Source: an uncultured Bacteroidales bacterium (GTDB lineage: Bacteria; Bacteroidota; Bacteroidia; Bacteroidales; Muribaculaceae). Taken from it: a stretch of DNA of 64,000 nt. The stretch is from assembly GCA_902787185.1 (NCBI GenBank), contig CADAFP010000012.1, positions 1-64,000 on the forward strand, written 5' to 3'. A program made the translations under genes and the position numbers. This document shows positions 33,867 to 42,909 of the stretch, piece after piece (position 1 is the stretch's first letter; each line of letters opens with the position of its first letter). The notes under the pieces were generated by a model. The model ran no database searches, had not been told where the DNA came from, and worked only from the letters and a program-made list of their open reading frames with translations.

Positions 33867-36044
33867 TTATATGATTAATGTTTCTTCTAACCATTGGTTG
33901 TCGGTGATTAAGCCGACCTTATCATCATAGAGTGACTCTTTAGAGAGTACCCAAATGCCATTTATTTCTTCCAATGCCCCTGCATCGTTCAGTGTCTGGA
34001 AATCTTTCTTCCTCACACTGACGGCATATTGTGACAATTTCTTCAAAAGAGGATAGGAAGGTTCACTGCGCTTGAGTTCTTCAACAAGTGCTCTACCGCC
34101 ATCACGCTGAATGAAAATGCTTGTGGTATCATCATCAATCAAGTGGAATTGGGCGGCAGCTTCCTGGAATTGCATTTCAGTTGGTTTATAAAGCAATTGT
34201 CCAATTTGATTCTTGTCAAAACTCTCAGTCCTTGAAAACAGTTGGGCAAAATAGTCACGCATCGTCTCAGGCGCGAACCAATCAAATGCACCCACCATAT
34301 TGAGTCGAGCATTATTGGCTTGAGAGATATAGCCTGGTGGCAATCGATGCTCACAGCGCAGACTGAAAACATGAGTTGTGCAAATGCCTCGTCTGCCCTC
34401 GCGGTTGCAACGACCAGCCGCTTGCAAGACGGAATCAAGCCCAGCCTCTTGACGATAAACGACAGGAAAATCAATATCCACACCCGCCTCAATCAGTTGT
34501 GTAGCCACCACACGGATAATCGGTTGATTATCGTCCTTAAGTGCTGCCTTAATTGTCTCGATGGTCTCACGCACATGAGCGGGATACATCATGCGAGACA
34601 AGTGCAGGGTCAAGCCTTCCTGGGTCAAGCGTTCAAACAGTTCTTTGGCATCCCTGCGGGTGTTCACAATACACAACACCCGATCATGCTGAGCGATTTG
34701 CCGTGCAACTTCATCATAGGTTTGAGGAGCGTTGTTGATATCAAGTTCCACCCGTCGCAACTTGTCATGCAAGCGGGCATCGGCCGGTATGATTTCATGG
34801 ACATGTGGCAACGCTTTAAATTGGTTTAATCTGTTTGTGCCCCTTATAGTGCCATCAAGAATGGGTTGGCTTGCTGTTGTGAACAGGAATGATGTGCCAA
34901 AGACATTCTTCAACGACTTGAACGTGTTGATGATGGGTTGCAAGAATTCCAGTGGCAACGTCTGCACCTCATCAAGAATCACCACACTTTTGGCGATATT
35001 GTGCAATTTGCGGCATTGTGACGGCTTGTTGCTGAACAAGGATTCAAAGAAGCGCACGTTAGTCGTCACCACTATGGGGTAATCCCAGTTTTCGGTTGCA
35101 AGTTGAAGTTGCTTGGTGATTTCTTTATTTCCCTCGTCATCATATTCAACATTGGAGTGGTGCTCCAACACATTTTCTTCACCAAAAATCGCTTTCAGCG
35201 TCGCGGCGGTTTGGACGATGATACTGGTATAAGGGATTGCGATAATGATGCGTTGCAGGTCATTTTTCACCGCATGACGCAATGCCCACAACAGCGAGGA
35301 CAGCGTTTTGCCGCCACCCGTGGGAACCGTGAGGCTGTAGTAATCAATATCACCGTTGCTTTGCTCCTTACAGCACTGCTGGACATATCGCCTGATGCGG
35401 TTGACCTCGGTGTCAGGGGCGCTCTCATTCAGCTTATCAAGATGCGCTTCAAGCTTTGAGCACAACTCCTTCATACTCGTTTTTGTGCCGCGCAGACGAT
35501 TCTGCTCAGGCATCATGAACGCCTCAGTATCTAAATAATCGGCATCCACAAGGCAGCTAAAGAGCATCCTCACCAAGTGATGCATATCCTCTTTGGAAAG
35601 CGGTGTTGAGGGGGCTTTCAGTTGTCCGGTTATTGAGGGAATGGTCACCTCGGCAGGAATGTCTTGTTTCAACAACTCTATCCATTCGCCATCGTTATAG
35701 AGACCACGATGATGCCCCATAATGATATTTGACAGTATTGGTGTTGCTGGCCTAAAAAGCCGATGAGCAACAAGACCTCCCACATAGGCATGACTGAAAT
35801 CGCCCTCAACCTTCACATCTGGACAATAACCACTCTCTTTCTTGATATGCTGCTGGAATGACTGTCGCTCTTTTCCGATATCATGCAATAGACCAAGCAC
35901 CCTGCCCCACTCGCCCATTCCAAAGGCATCGGCAAATCTTGATGCCAACTCAGCGACACCTCGCTGATGATCCTCATTGGATTGAATCGACCAATTCCCG
36001 GTTGACCCTTTGATGTGTGATATGATAACTTCTATACTTTTCAT
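33867..36044 (-). CDS. cas3: Cas3 nuclease-helicase (type I-C)
   Basis: 725 residues. N-terminal HD nuclease: H54-D55 in LGLLHDIGKERQSF, with HAYVGGLVAH and IMGHHRG further on. SF2 helicase: Walker A PTGGGKT (241-247), DEVQ (358-361, motif II), and the late QAAGRCNREGRRG motif VI near 545. It is recruited to R-loops and degrades target DNA. First gene of the operon, with a consensus promoter 40 bases upstream. Confidence 0.96.
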   Translation of the reverse strand: MKSIEVIISHIKGSTGNWSIQSNEDHQRGVAELASRFADAFGMGEWGRVLGLLHDIGKERQSFQQHIKKESGYCPDVKVEGDFSHAYVGGLVAHRLFRPATPILSNIIMGHHRGLYNDGEWIELLKQDIPAEVTIPSITGQLKAPSTPLSKEDMHHLVRMLFSCLVDADYLDTEAFMMPEQNRLRGTKTSMKELCSKLEAHLDKLNESAPDTEVNRIRRYVQQCCKEQSNGDIDYYSLTVPTGGGKTLSSLLWALRHAVKNDLQRIIIAIPYTSIIVQTAATLKAIFGEENVLEHHSNVEYDDEGNKEITKQLQLATENWDYPIVVTTNVRFFESLFSNKPSQCRKLHNIAKSVVILDEVQTLPLEFLQPIINTFKSLKNVFGTSFLFTTASQPILDGTIRGTNRLNQFKALPHVHEIIPADARLHDKLRRVELDINNAPQTYDEVARQIAQHDRVLCIVNTRRDAKELFERLTQEGLTLHLSRMMYPAHVRETIETIKAALKDDNQPIIRVVATQLIEAGVDIDFPVVYRQEAGLDSVLQAAGRCNREGRRGICTTHVFSLRCEHRLPPGYISQANNARLNMVGAFDWFAPETMRDYFAQLFSRTESFDKNQIGQLLYKPTEMQFQEAAAQFHLIDDDTTSIFIQRDGGRALVEELKRSEPSYPLLKKLSQYAVSVRKKDFQTLNDAGALEEINGIWVLSKESLYDDKVGLITDNQWLEETLII

Positions 36045-36085
36045 TGTATTTGTAATTATTAGGCATCATTCACTATTTGATAACG

Positions 36086-36116
36086 CAAAGTTAGTTGTTT
36101 GCGCCATTAATCCCAA
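36086..36116 (-). promoter_or_regulatory. Promoter of the cas operon
   Basis: Minus strand: TTG (36114-36116), 20 bp, TAACTTTG (36086-36093), about 40 bases before the cas3 ATG. Confidence 0.82.
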
Positions 36117-36339
36117 ATAAAGTTATTGACACCTTATTTCTTGCAAAATAAACACATAGGAGTGTCAAATCTTGGCACTGCTGATTTATTTTTTGTTAAT
36201 TGTGCTTTTTATGCCTGTCTTTCCCCTGTAATAACTTGACAGATTTGAGAGCGATTAACTAAGTTGGTTTACACTCATTTTATCGTTCGCCTAAACTGGG
36301 TTGACAGTTTGGCGGTTTTATCACTGATTGGGTTTACAG

Positions 36340-36399
36340 CTCTACGGGCAAAGTGACCATGACCACAGACCCCGGTCAACGACAAAATGCAAAATCCAA
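36340..36399. repeat. Right copy of the 60-bp element outside the I-C locus
   Basis: Direct-orientation partner of 22441-22500 (52/60 by hand count). Its last bases run straight into the first V-A-like repeat unit. Confidence 0.75.
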
Positions 36400-36559
36400 T
36401 AGTAGAAATTCTTAGGGTCTTCTAGACAACTGGTGCGTGATTGAATCTCACAATACTTTCTACAATTATAGAAATTTGAGTAGTCACTTAGACATGATGC
36501 AACCGATAACGGTTGCATTGAGATCTACAATAGTAGAAATTATTTGGGTCTTATAGAAC
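36394..36559 (-). CRISPR. Candidate decayed type V-A (Cas12a-like) mini-array, 3 units
   Basis: On the minus strand three 34-37 bp units are 29-30 bp apart. Unit at 36523-36559 begins GTTCTATAAGACCC and ends AATTTCTACTATTGTAGAT, the Cas12a repeat 3' end with stem TCTAC/GTAGA. Unit 36458-36493 begins GTCTAAG and ends TTTCTATAATTGTAGAA (stem kept by a G-U pair). Unit 36394-36427 begins GTCTAGAAGACCC but ends CTACTATTGGAT (stem broken). Unit and spacer lengths fit V-A arrays. No cas12a lies in the window. One 'spacer' (36494-36522) contains a perfect hairpin, so it may not be a normal spacer. Confidence 0.7.
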
Positions 36560-36742
36560 GAGCCTGAGGCTCGCAATAGATTGACAACTGCCTCGTGTGA
36601 ATGGGGGTTCCTCGCTTCTCTTTGTCGCCTGATTGACAGGGGGATACTCAAATGGCCGCCCTTTGGGCGTCTGCCACCACTCGCTATATTCCGAGACTCA
36701 ACAAAATTTGGTGCGGTTGCCCTGCAAAAAGGGCGGGGAATC

Positions 36743-36773
36743 TTGGATATGTCGATTTTTTTGTGTAGTTTTG
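36743..36773 (+). promoter_or_regulatory. Promoter of the four-helix membrane protein
   Basis: TTG (36743-36745), 20 bp, TAGTTTTG (36766-36773). Confidence 0.65.
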
Positions 36774-36847
36774 TGGTGTCCTTGTGTGGTCTAATGGATA
36801 GACAGATTAATAGCAAGGTTGTTTTAACGGTTAAAAATCAGAGCATT

Positions 36848-37408
36848 ATGAAACCCGAAGACCATTTCGACGAGAATCATGTCCCTACCGAGGAGGATTT
36901 CGCCCCCGGGCAGGTCGATGAGAAAGAAGAGTCGCGCAAGTTCATCAAGAAGAGCTGCCGTGCCCATAGCGTCTTTTACATCATTATGGGCATCATATTT
37001 CTTATGAACGGCATTATCAATATCGACAGTGTGAGCGACAGCAAACTGTACCAGTGCCCGCTCATTGCCTTGATGCTGGTGTCGGCCATCGCCATGGGCT
37101 TTTATGCCCTCATCTATGAGAGAATCCGCCGAGCCTCGACAGCGAGGGAGATGAAGAAGTTCACCGATCTGACGAGCGCCAATACCCTGTTTTCGAAACT
37201 CATCCTCATCACCATGACGCTATGCATTATCGTCGCCGCTGTTTTAGGGCTGATTGACAAGACCTCTTGGTATGTCATCGTGCTGGCTGTTATTGTCATC
37301 GGCGCACTTATTGGCGGGCTGTGGTGGCTCATCAAGGACTCAGACAAGAAAGATGCCTGCGATATCGAAATCGAGAAATTACTGGCCCTGGAAGAGGGAG
37401 AAAACTAA
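36848..37408 (+). CDS. Four-helix inner membrane protein of unknown function
   Basis: 186 residues from ATG 36848 (MKPEDHFDENHVPTEEDF). The upstream open frame to 36581 passes through the promoter and repeats and is rejected. An acidic N-terminus is followed by four membrane helices at about 42-60, 72-95, 118-138 and 143-163, with short loops and a basic/acidic cytoplasmic tail (IKDSDKKDACDIEIEK). No family recognised. Confidence 0.72.
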   Translation: MKPEDHFDENHVPTEEDFAPGQVDEKEESRKFIKKSCRAHSVFYIIMGIIFLMNGIINIDSVSDSKLYQCPLIALMLVSAIAMGFYALIYERIRRASTAREMKKFTDLTSANTLFSKLILITMTLCIIVAAVLGLIDKTSWYVIVLAVIVIGALIGGLWWLIKDSDKKDACDIEIEKLLALEEGEN

Positions 37409-37549
37409 CCGTTGGACTCGGGCTCTCACCGGCCTGTGACATGCTGTGTAGAAGAAGTGAAGGCTCACTGTTTTAGGGAATGTGGTAGTTTCGGTGCCCA
37501 TTACTGTTTATTTGGGCATTAAAATGGGGAGAATCTGAGCTGGAAACCG

Positions 37550-37557
37550 TAAATTTG
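37550..37557 (+). promoter_or_regulatory. -7 element before the adhesin-like gene
   Basis: TAAATTTG; no clear -33 partner. A hairpin TGCCCA/TGGGCA lies at about 37495-37518. Confidence 0.45.
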
Positions 37558-37657
37558 TGAATCTAAATAATTAGCCTCCGCTGATGGGTCAAACGGGTTC
37601 TGCCCACCATGCGGCTCGAAACATAAACTGAAATGAACCCACTAAAATTCTTGTTAT

Positions 37658-39556
37658 ATGATAAAAAAATTCTCTATGATTGTTGCGGCGTCGTTACTGG
37701 CAATCGGCATGGCATCGGCCCAGCAGATTGACTTGAGTATGCCCAAAGCCGACGTTGGCAAGATGCTGCCGCGTGTTGAACAGATGAGCATCGAGTCCAG
37801 CAGCGTTTACCGCGCTCCGCACAAGGCCATCGGTGACGTGATTGCCCACTGGCCGCTGAACACCTTCCAGGAGTTCTCGATGCTGATGAGTATGGGCCTG
37901 ATTGACGCCAACGATGACGGAATTGGCTGGGGCGCCACTTCAACGGGCACCAATCTGAACGTCTTCTGCTCCAGCAATGCTGATGAGGCCAATGACGACT
38001 GGTTGATCACGCCCGCCATCTATCTCGAGGCCGGCAAGAATTATCAAGTGAGCGTGCAGCTGCGTGGCCGCAACGCTGAACGCAAAATGGAGATCATGGC
38101 AGGCCAGGAGGCGACAGTCGAGGGCATGACCATCCGCGTGACCGGTGTGGAGACTGTCACGACCGACACCTATCACATGCACAAGGGCTCCTTTATTGCC
38201 GAGGCCGACGGCGAGTACATGATCGGCTTCCACGATGTGAGCGATGCTGCCGATAGGGCCTACCTTTATCTGGCCGACATCATCGTCAGCGAGGCTGCAC
38301 CGGCTGATGCTCCCGCCGCACCAACCGACTTCACAGTTGTCCCGGGCGAGAATGCCGCCCTCACGGCCGACATCCACTTCACGCTGCCCACGCTGACGGT
38401 GGCAGGTGATGCGCTGACGGGCATCGACTATGCCGAGCTGCTGTGCAATGGCGAGACCGTGTGCACCTGGAATGATGTGGCCCCCGGCGACGAAATCGCC
38501 TATGTAGATATGCCCACCAGTGGCGGCTCAAAGACCTATGTCGTTGTCGCCTATAATGACGCCGGCCAAGGTGCTCCCGCCGAGCAGACCGTGTGGGTGG
38601 GATATGACATTCCCAAGGCCCCGACCAATGTAGTGCTCTCGGCCGCCAACCCCGACGACATGCTGCTCACCTGGGATGCTCCCACGGCAGGCTACAATGG
38701 ATTGCTCTTTGACCCCGAGAACATCTGGTACCATGTTTACTCTGTCCACACGACGATGGCTGGTTCCACGCTGGGTGACGTCATCTTCACCACCGAGAAG
38801 GGCGTGACCTCGCAGCAGCTGGGCCAGGGCATCGACGAAGGCGAGGAGCGCGGCATGAACTGCTTTGCTGTGGCTGCCGTCAACGAGTCGGGCGAGGGAC
38901 CGTTCCAGGGCTCGAACTATCTGCTGATTGGTGCACCCTATCCGCTGCCGTTTGAGGAGAACTTCGCCAATGGCGTGGCCAGCACGTTCTGGACGGGCTC
39001 CGGCTCGGGACTCGGCTATGACTATGGCCTGGCCGGTAGTGGCATCCGCAATGCTAATACCGAGTCTGGTGGCGCTCTGTTCATGGAAACGTTCTTCAAC
39101 GATACCATCCAGGGCCACAGCTTCAAGGTGAGCATGGAGGGTGCCAGGGCTCCCAAACTGTCGTTCAAGCGTTCGACCGAGAACGGACACCTGATTATGC
39201 AGGTTATCGTGTACAATGCCGACCGCACGCACGTTGAGACCGTCTATGAGGAGGATATTCCTCAAGCCGACGAATGGCAAGAGGTGGAAGTGTCTCTCGA
39301 CGCTTTCGTTGGCGAGCCCCGATACATCTGCGTCGCCTTCTCGGCTATTGACCCCGAAATGTCCAACTACTACAAGTATCTGAATGTTACCGACATCCGC
39401 ATCTATGACGCAGCACCCACTGCCGTTACCGAGGTGCTCAGCGAGCGTGATGTTGACAACACCGTTTACTCGATCGATGGACGCGTGATGGGAACCAGCA
39501 TCGAGAACCTGCCCAAGGGTATCTACATCCAGGGCGGCAAGAAGATTCTGAAATAA
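37658..39556 (+). CDS. Secreted adhesin-like protein with fibronectin III-like and choice-of-anchor domains
   Basis: 632 residues. Signal peptide MIKKFSMIVAASLLAIGMASA. About 60-215: a choice-of-anchor/cleaved-adhesin-like beta domain (DDWLITPAIYLEAGKNYQVSV). About 220-440: two fibronectin type III-like repeats (PAAPTDFTVVPG, PKAPTNVVLSAANPDDMLLTW). About 445-600: a second choice-of-anchor J-like domain (LPFEENFANG). The C-terminus VYSIDGRVMGTSIENLPKG then IYIQGGKKILK is a sorting-like tail. Such proteins are typically exported and cell-surface linked. Monocistronic, with its own terminator. Confidence 0.83.
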   Translation: MIKKFSMIVAASLLAIGMASAQQIDLSMPKADVGKMLPRVEQMSIESSSVYRAPHKAIGDVIAHWPLNTFQEFSMLMSMGLIDANDDGIGWGATSTGTNLNVFCSSNADEANDDWLITPAIYLEAGKNYQVSVQLRGRNAERKMEIMAGQEATVEGMTIRVTGVETVTTDTYHMHKGSFIAEADGEYMIGFHDVSDAADRAYLYLADIIVSEAAPADAPAAPTDFTVVPGENAALTADIHFTLPTLTVAGDALTGIDYAELLCNGETVCTWNDVAPGDEIAYVDMPTSGGSKTYVVVAYNDAGQGAPAEQTVWVGYDIPKAPTNVVLSAANPDDMLLTWDAPTAGYNGLLFDPENIWYHVYSVHTTMAGSTLGDVIFTTEKGVTSQQLGQGIDEGEERGMNCFAVAAVNESGEGPFQGSNYLLIGAPYPLPFEENFANGVASTFWTGSGSGLGYDYGLAGSGIRNANTESGGALFMETFFNDTIQGHSFKVSMEGARAPKLSFKRSTENGHLIMQVIVYNADRTHVETVYEEDIPQADEWQEVEVSLDAFVGEPRYICVAFSAIDPEMSNYYKYLNVTDIRIYDAAPTAVTEVLSERDVDNTVYSIDGRVMGTSIENLPKGIYIQGGKKILK

Positions 39557-39581
39557 ACACTGCATAAATACGCAAACACTC

Positions 39582-39617
39582 TAAAGGCTCCAGGCTTGAT
39601 TGGCTTGGAGCCTTTTT
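39582..39617 (+). terminator. Rho-independent terminator
   Basis: AAGGCTCCA and TGGAGCCTT flank GGCTTGATTGGCT, then TTTCTT. Confidence 0.85.
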
Positions 39618-39741
39618 CTTGAAGGAAACGGCCCCAAAGCCGCCAGCATTATGCTTTGGGATGGATGAAGACAGGAAAGAAACCGTTGATGAAATTCAAA
39701 TTGAATTATTAGAGTCCAGGGAAGCATCGCTGATGTTAGCG

Positions 39742-39947
39742 GTTCGAAGAACTGATTTCAATGAGAAAGACCATGCAAGAACCTCGAAGAGGTTCGCAGC
39801 TTGGTCCATGGGCAGAACTATGCAAGTGCCTCGGAGAGGAACTTTGTGATTGACAGGCATTTGAGTGATGCGGAAGTTCGTCTTCGACGCACTTTCTACT
39901 TGAGATGGCTGCCACCAAGCTGCGCTCATCTTCGATGAGCTGGCATG
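39742..39947. repeat. BIME-like inverted pair of REP hairpins
   Basis: Bases 39772-39805 and the reverse complement of 39914-39947 agree at 27 of 34 positions (hand count). Both form a hairpin with a GAA loop on that strand, GAACCTC/GAGGTTC versus GCTCATC/GATGAGC, and share the flank CGCAGCTTGGT. Three stem positions differ by fully compensatory pair changes. Smaller hairpins with GAA or TTC loops lie between (39742-39752, 39879-39889). No protein gene is seen across 39557-40057. Confidence 0.7.
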
Positions 39948-40057
39948 GTGTTTTCCATAATTATGCCTATATTGAATATCTTTCCCAGGACACTCTAATA
40001 AAATTGAATTATTGTATTATCTTTGCAAGAGAAAACATTGATTATTGAGAAACAGAT

Positions 40058-41308
40058 ATGGCTCAGACGTTGTTGTGGATGATTGTGGCGTTTGTGACGC
40101 TGGATTTTGTGGTCAGCAGTGTGCTGTCGTGGTTGAACACGCGGTGGATGACACATCCGGTACCGCCAGAGTTGGAGGGACTGTATGACGAGGAGAAGTA
40201 CCGCCGCCAGCAGGACTATATGCGCACCAACAAGCGGGTGTCGCTCGTCGCGCGCTGCGTGTCGTTCTCGCTGACGCTCGTCATCCTGGGCTTCGGGCTG
40301 TTGGGATGGCTCGATGGCCAGTGCAAGGCGTGGACCGATGTGCCCATGCTGCAGGTCATCCTGTTCCTGGTCATCTACAACCTGTTCAACACCGTCATCG
40401 GGCTGCCGTTCAGCTACTACTCGACGTTTGTCATCGAGGAGCGTTTCGGGTTCAACCGCACAACGCACAAGACGTTCTGGCTCGACGCGCTCAAGTCGTT
40501 CGCTGTCTCGACCGTCCTCAGCGTGGTGCTGATGGCTGTGGTCTATTGGCTATACCAGACCTACGGGCAGCAATTCTGGATCTGGGCGACGCTGGCCATC
40601 GCCGTGTTTATCGTGTTCTTCTCGATGTTCTACAGCAACCTCATTGTGCCGCTGTTCAACAAGCAGACTCCCCTGCCCGAGGGCGAATTGCGCGATGCCA
40701 TCACAGCGGCGGTGCAGCGTTTCGGCTCCAAATTCAAGGACATCTACATCATCGACGGCAGCAAGCACTCGACCAAGGCCAACGCCTACTTCACGGGCTT
40801 CGGGCCCAAGAAGCGCATCGTGCTGTATGACACGCTGCAGGACCAGATGACCAACGAGGAGATTGTCGCCGTGCTCGCCCATGAGTTCGGGCACTATAAG
40901 CACCGCGACACGTTCAAGAACATGTTCATCTCCATCGCAATGGTGGCGGTGAATCTGTTTATCTTCTCACTGCTGGTAAGCAATCCCGACCTGCCTGCCG
41001 CCCTGGGAGGCACCGCGCCGTCGTTCATCCTTGCACTGGTGGCCTTCTCGCTGCTGTTCTCGCCCATCGACCTGCTGCTCAACCCTCTGGGCAATGCCAT
41101 CTCGCGTCGCGCCGAATACCGCGCCGACGCCTATGCCGCCGAACATGGGCACGGCGAGACGCTCATCAGCGGCCTGAAGAAACTGGCGAGCCACGGCCTG
41201 AGCAACCTCACGCCCCACCCGCTGGTGGTGTGGTTCAGCTACAGCCACCCCACCCTGGCCCAACGCATCCGCGCCATCCGCTCGTCAAACAACACTAACA
41301 ACAACTAA
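40058..41308 (+). CDS. M48 family membrane metallopeptidase (Ste24/CAAX protease-like)
   Basis: 416 residues, multi-pass. Two helices at the N-terminus, further helices around 65-200, the zinc motif HEFGH at 275-279 (VLAHEFGHYKHRD), two more helices, and a downstream SRRAEYRADAYAAEHG motif supplying the third ligand Glu. This is the Ste24p/CAAX prenyl protease 1-like branch of M48 and is longer than HtpX (about 290). In bacteria these proteins act in membrane protein quality control; no prenyl substrate is implied. Confidence 0.9.
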   Translation: MAQTLLWMIVAFVTLDFVVSSVLSWLNTRWMTHPVPPELEGLYDEEKYRRQQDYMRTNKRVSLVARCVSFSLTLVILGFGLLGWLDGQCKAWTDVPMLQVILFLVIYNLFNTVIGLPFSYYSTFVIEERFGFNRTTHKTFWLDALKSFAVSTVLSVVLMAVVYWLYQTYGQQFWIWATLAIAVFIVFFSMFYSNLIVPLFNKQTPLPEGELRDAITAAVQRFGSKFKDIYIIDGSKHSTKANAYFTGFGPKKRIVLYDTLQDQMTNEEIVAVLAHEFGHYKHRDTFKNMFISIAMVAVNLFIFSLLVSNPDLPAALGGTAPSFILALVAFSLLFSPIDLLLNPLGNAISRRAEYRADAYAAEHGHGETLISGLKKLASHGLSNLTPHPLVVWFSYSHPTLAQRIRAIRSSNNTNNN

Positions 41309-41351
41309 ACAACTGGGACAACAATCATAGAAGGAAGAAATAAATGACGGT

Positions 41352-41440
41352 GTGTCATAAATCAACTATATTCAACATAACCGCCCGTTGGGCGGGAAAT
41401 TAAACAAATTATATATAAAATTTAGTATAAATTATGACAC
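41352..41440. repeat. MITE-like short element with terminal inverted repeats
   Basis: GTGTCATAA (41352-41360) and TTATGACAC (41432-41440) enclose an AT-rich 71 bp with a central CCGCCC-GTT-GGGCGG hairpin. No transposase and no obvious target duplication were seen. Confidence 0.4.
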
Positions 41441-41511
41441 GCCTGCCTCCAATCCATCATATCGTGGACCCATGTCCCAGCAAATGCAGTTGTTAATGAG
41501 GCAGCGCCCCT

Positions 41512-42835
41512 TTAGAAGCTTGAAGAATTGATAGGGCACACCTTGACAGCGTCAACACTACCATCGCCATAGGTTGTCAGCATGATGTTGACACCATTCC
41601 ATGGCTTATCGCTGCTCATTCCCGCCATGTTGATGTATTTCACGTTGACAATACTTTTCTCACCCGAGTCAGTGACATGATCAAGTCCTGCGGCATGTGG
41701 CAGATGCTTGTCAAACCATTCAATATTGGCAATTAACGAGCTCTTTATTCCTTCCACTCTATCAGCGATGCTTTCCGTATTGCTGCGGTTCCATCGGATA
41801 TTGTCTTGATAGAGTGCTTCGCCGCAATGCAGCAGGTTTTCATCAATATATTCCATCCACGGTTGCACCTGTACAGGGTAAAACTGACTCCAGGCGTCTT
41901 TAACAGCGTCACAAAAGTCACCATCCTTTATCAGTTCACCTATCCAATGTGGAGTGAATCCGTAAGAAGTTTTCATGCGGAAGGTATAATCGGTTTTCTC
42001 TCGTTGATTGCAATTCAAGTCCCACAATGGGCCTGCCATCCAACGGGCACCATCCTCCCAATCCTTGTGCAGGTAAAAGCTGCCATGAAATCCGTCGCTG
42101 TTGTCCAGAACTTCTTGAATGATGAAATAACGCGCCATTGCGTCCACATCAATCAGCCGCTCCCACGCTCCACTGGTTTTGTCGTCGTCATAGATGGCCG
42201 TATTGATTGCCTTAAACTCATCGGTCAACCAATTCTTTTGTGCGCTGGAAAGCGAATCGGGAGAGTGGTATGTGATTCTGATACCCCATTGGTCATTCTC
42301 CGTCAAATAAATCTGATTGGCATCGTAATAATTGTCCACCTCGACAAGCCAACCGTAAGGGATTGTACTCCCATCCTTATTCCAGTTGGGTTGCTCATAG
42401 ATGTTGAGACGGTTCTTGCCGATGCGGATGGTCTCGGTGAGCAGATACAAGCCGACGTAGTCGCCATTGAGTACCACTTCAACAGGCTTGGTCGATGGGG
42501 TCCATTCCATACCCATGATGTTGCCGAGTTGCATTCCTGCCACTGTCGATTCATGAAAATGAAGCAATGCCCAATGCCTGTTCTTCTTCATGCCAAGCAA
42601 CGAGGTTTTATTCGCCAACTTGATTTTATAGGGCTTCTTGGCATCCCTCCATGAGGAGTTTCCTGTCAACCGTGTAGTAGGTTGCTGGAACGTAAACTGT
42701 CTTGGAAGTGACGGCCTGGTGATTTTGTGTCTCGATGTACATCACAGGCAGTGTGCCCGATTGCCCTGCCACTGTCAAAACCGCCAGCCACAAATAGAGG
42801 GTCGCTGATGTTCTAAAAAGTAGATTTCCTTTCAT
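41512..42835 (-). pseudogene. CotH-family protein gene broken by frameshift and deletion
   Basis: The first frame (from ATG 42835) encodes a signal peptide (MKGNLLFRTSATLYLWLAVLTVAGQS) and the CotH opening LPVMYIETQNHQAVTSKTVYVPATYYT. It then leaves frame and stops by 42626. The other frame picks up at LTGNSSWRDAKKPYKIKLAN, the conserved RGNSSW-KKPY-x-IKL region, and continues through a normal CotH domain (GMKKNRHWALL, GLYLLTE, ARYFIIQEV, GPLWDLN) to a sorting-like C-terminus. Roughly 25 residues between the parts are missing. A TTG start near 42669 could give an unexported product. CotH proteins are protein kinases in spore formers; here the role is unknown. Confidence 0.75.
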
Positions 42836-42861
42836 GATTTGTCAGAATAAAAATTGCGATG

Positions 42862-42892
42862 CAAAAGTAGAAGTGCCCCCAGTGAACCTCAA
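42862..42892 (-). promoter_or_regulatory. Promoter of the CotH gene
   Basis: Minus strand: TTG (42890-42892), 20 bp, TACTTTTG (42862-42869). It remains intact although the gene is broken. Confidence 0.75.
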
Positions 42893-42909
42893 GCACACTG
42901 AATCATAAC

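Larger units (their letters stand above)
36045..36847. other. Region between cas3 and the membrane protein gene
   Basis: No accepted protein gene. In order: cas promoter, AT-rich spacer, a stretch with two TTGACAG motifs (36237 and 36301), the right copy of the 60-bp element (36340-36399), the V-A-like repeats (36394-36559), a short palindrome (36559-36573), then a GC-richer 180 bp with GCCGCCCTTTGGGCG (36652-36666). Frames at 36484-36816 (minus) and 36581-36847 (plus, upstream part) cross these repeats. Confidence 0.6.
39557..40057. other. Intergenic region holding terminator and REP-like pair
   Basis: Contains the terminator at 39582-39617, the BIME-like element, and TATCTTTG at 40019-40026 as a likely -7 element for the M48 protease gene. 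Short frames on both strands read through the hairpins. Confidence 0.55.

Noticed and set aside
36484-36816. 110-codon minus-strand frame
   Set aside because: Runs through the V-A-like repeats, a palindrome and the promoter of the 36848 gene; composition is not protein-like.
36581-36847. 89-codon extension of the four-helix membrane protein
   Set aside because: Crosses a consensus promoter; the part from 36848 alone gives a sensible membrane protein.
39619-39929. Two overlapping 76-77 codon frames on opposite strands
   Set aside because: Both read through the inverted REP-like pair; no start signals.
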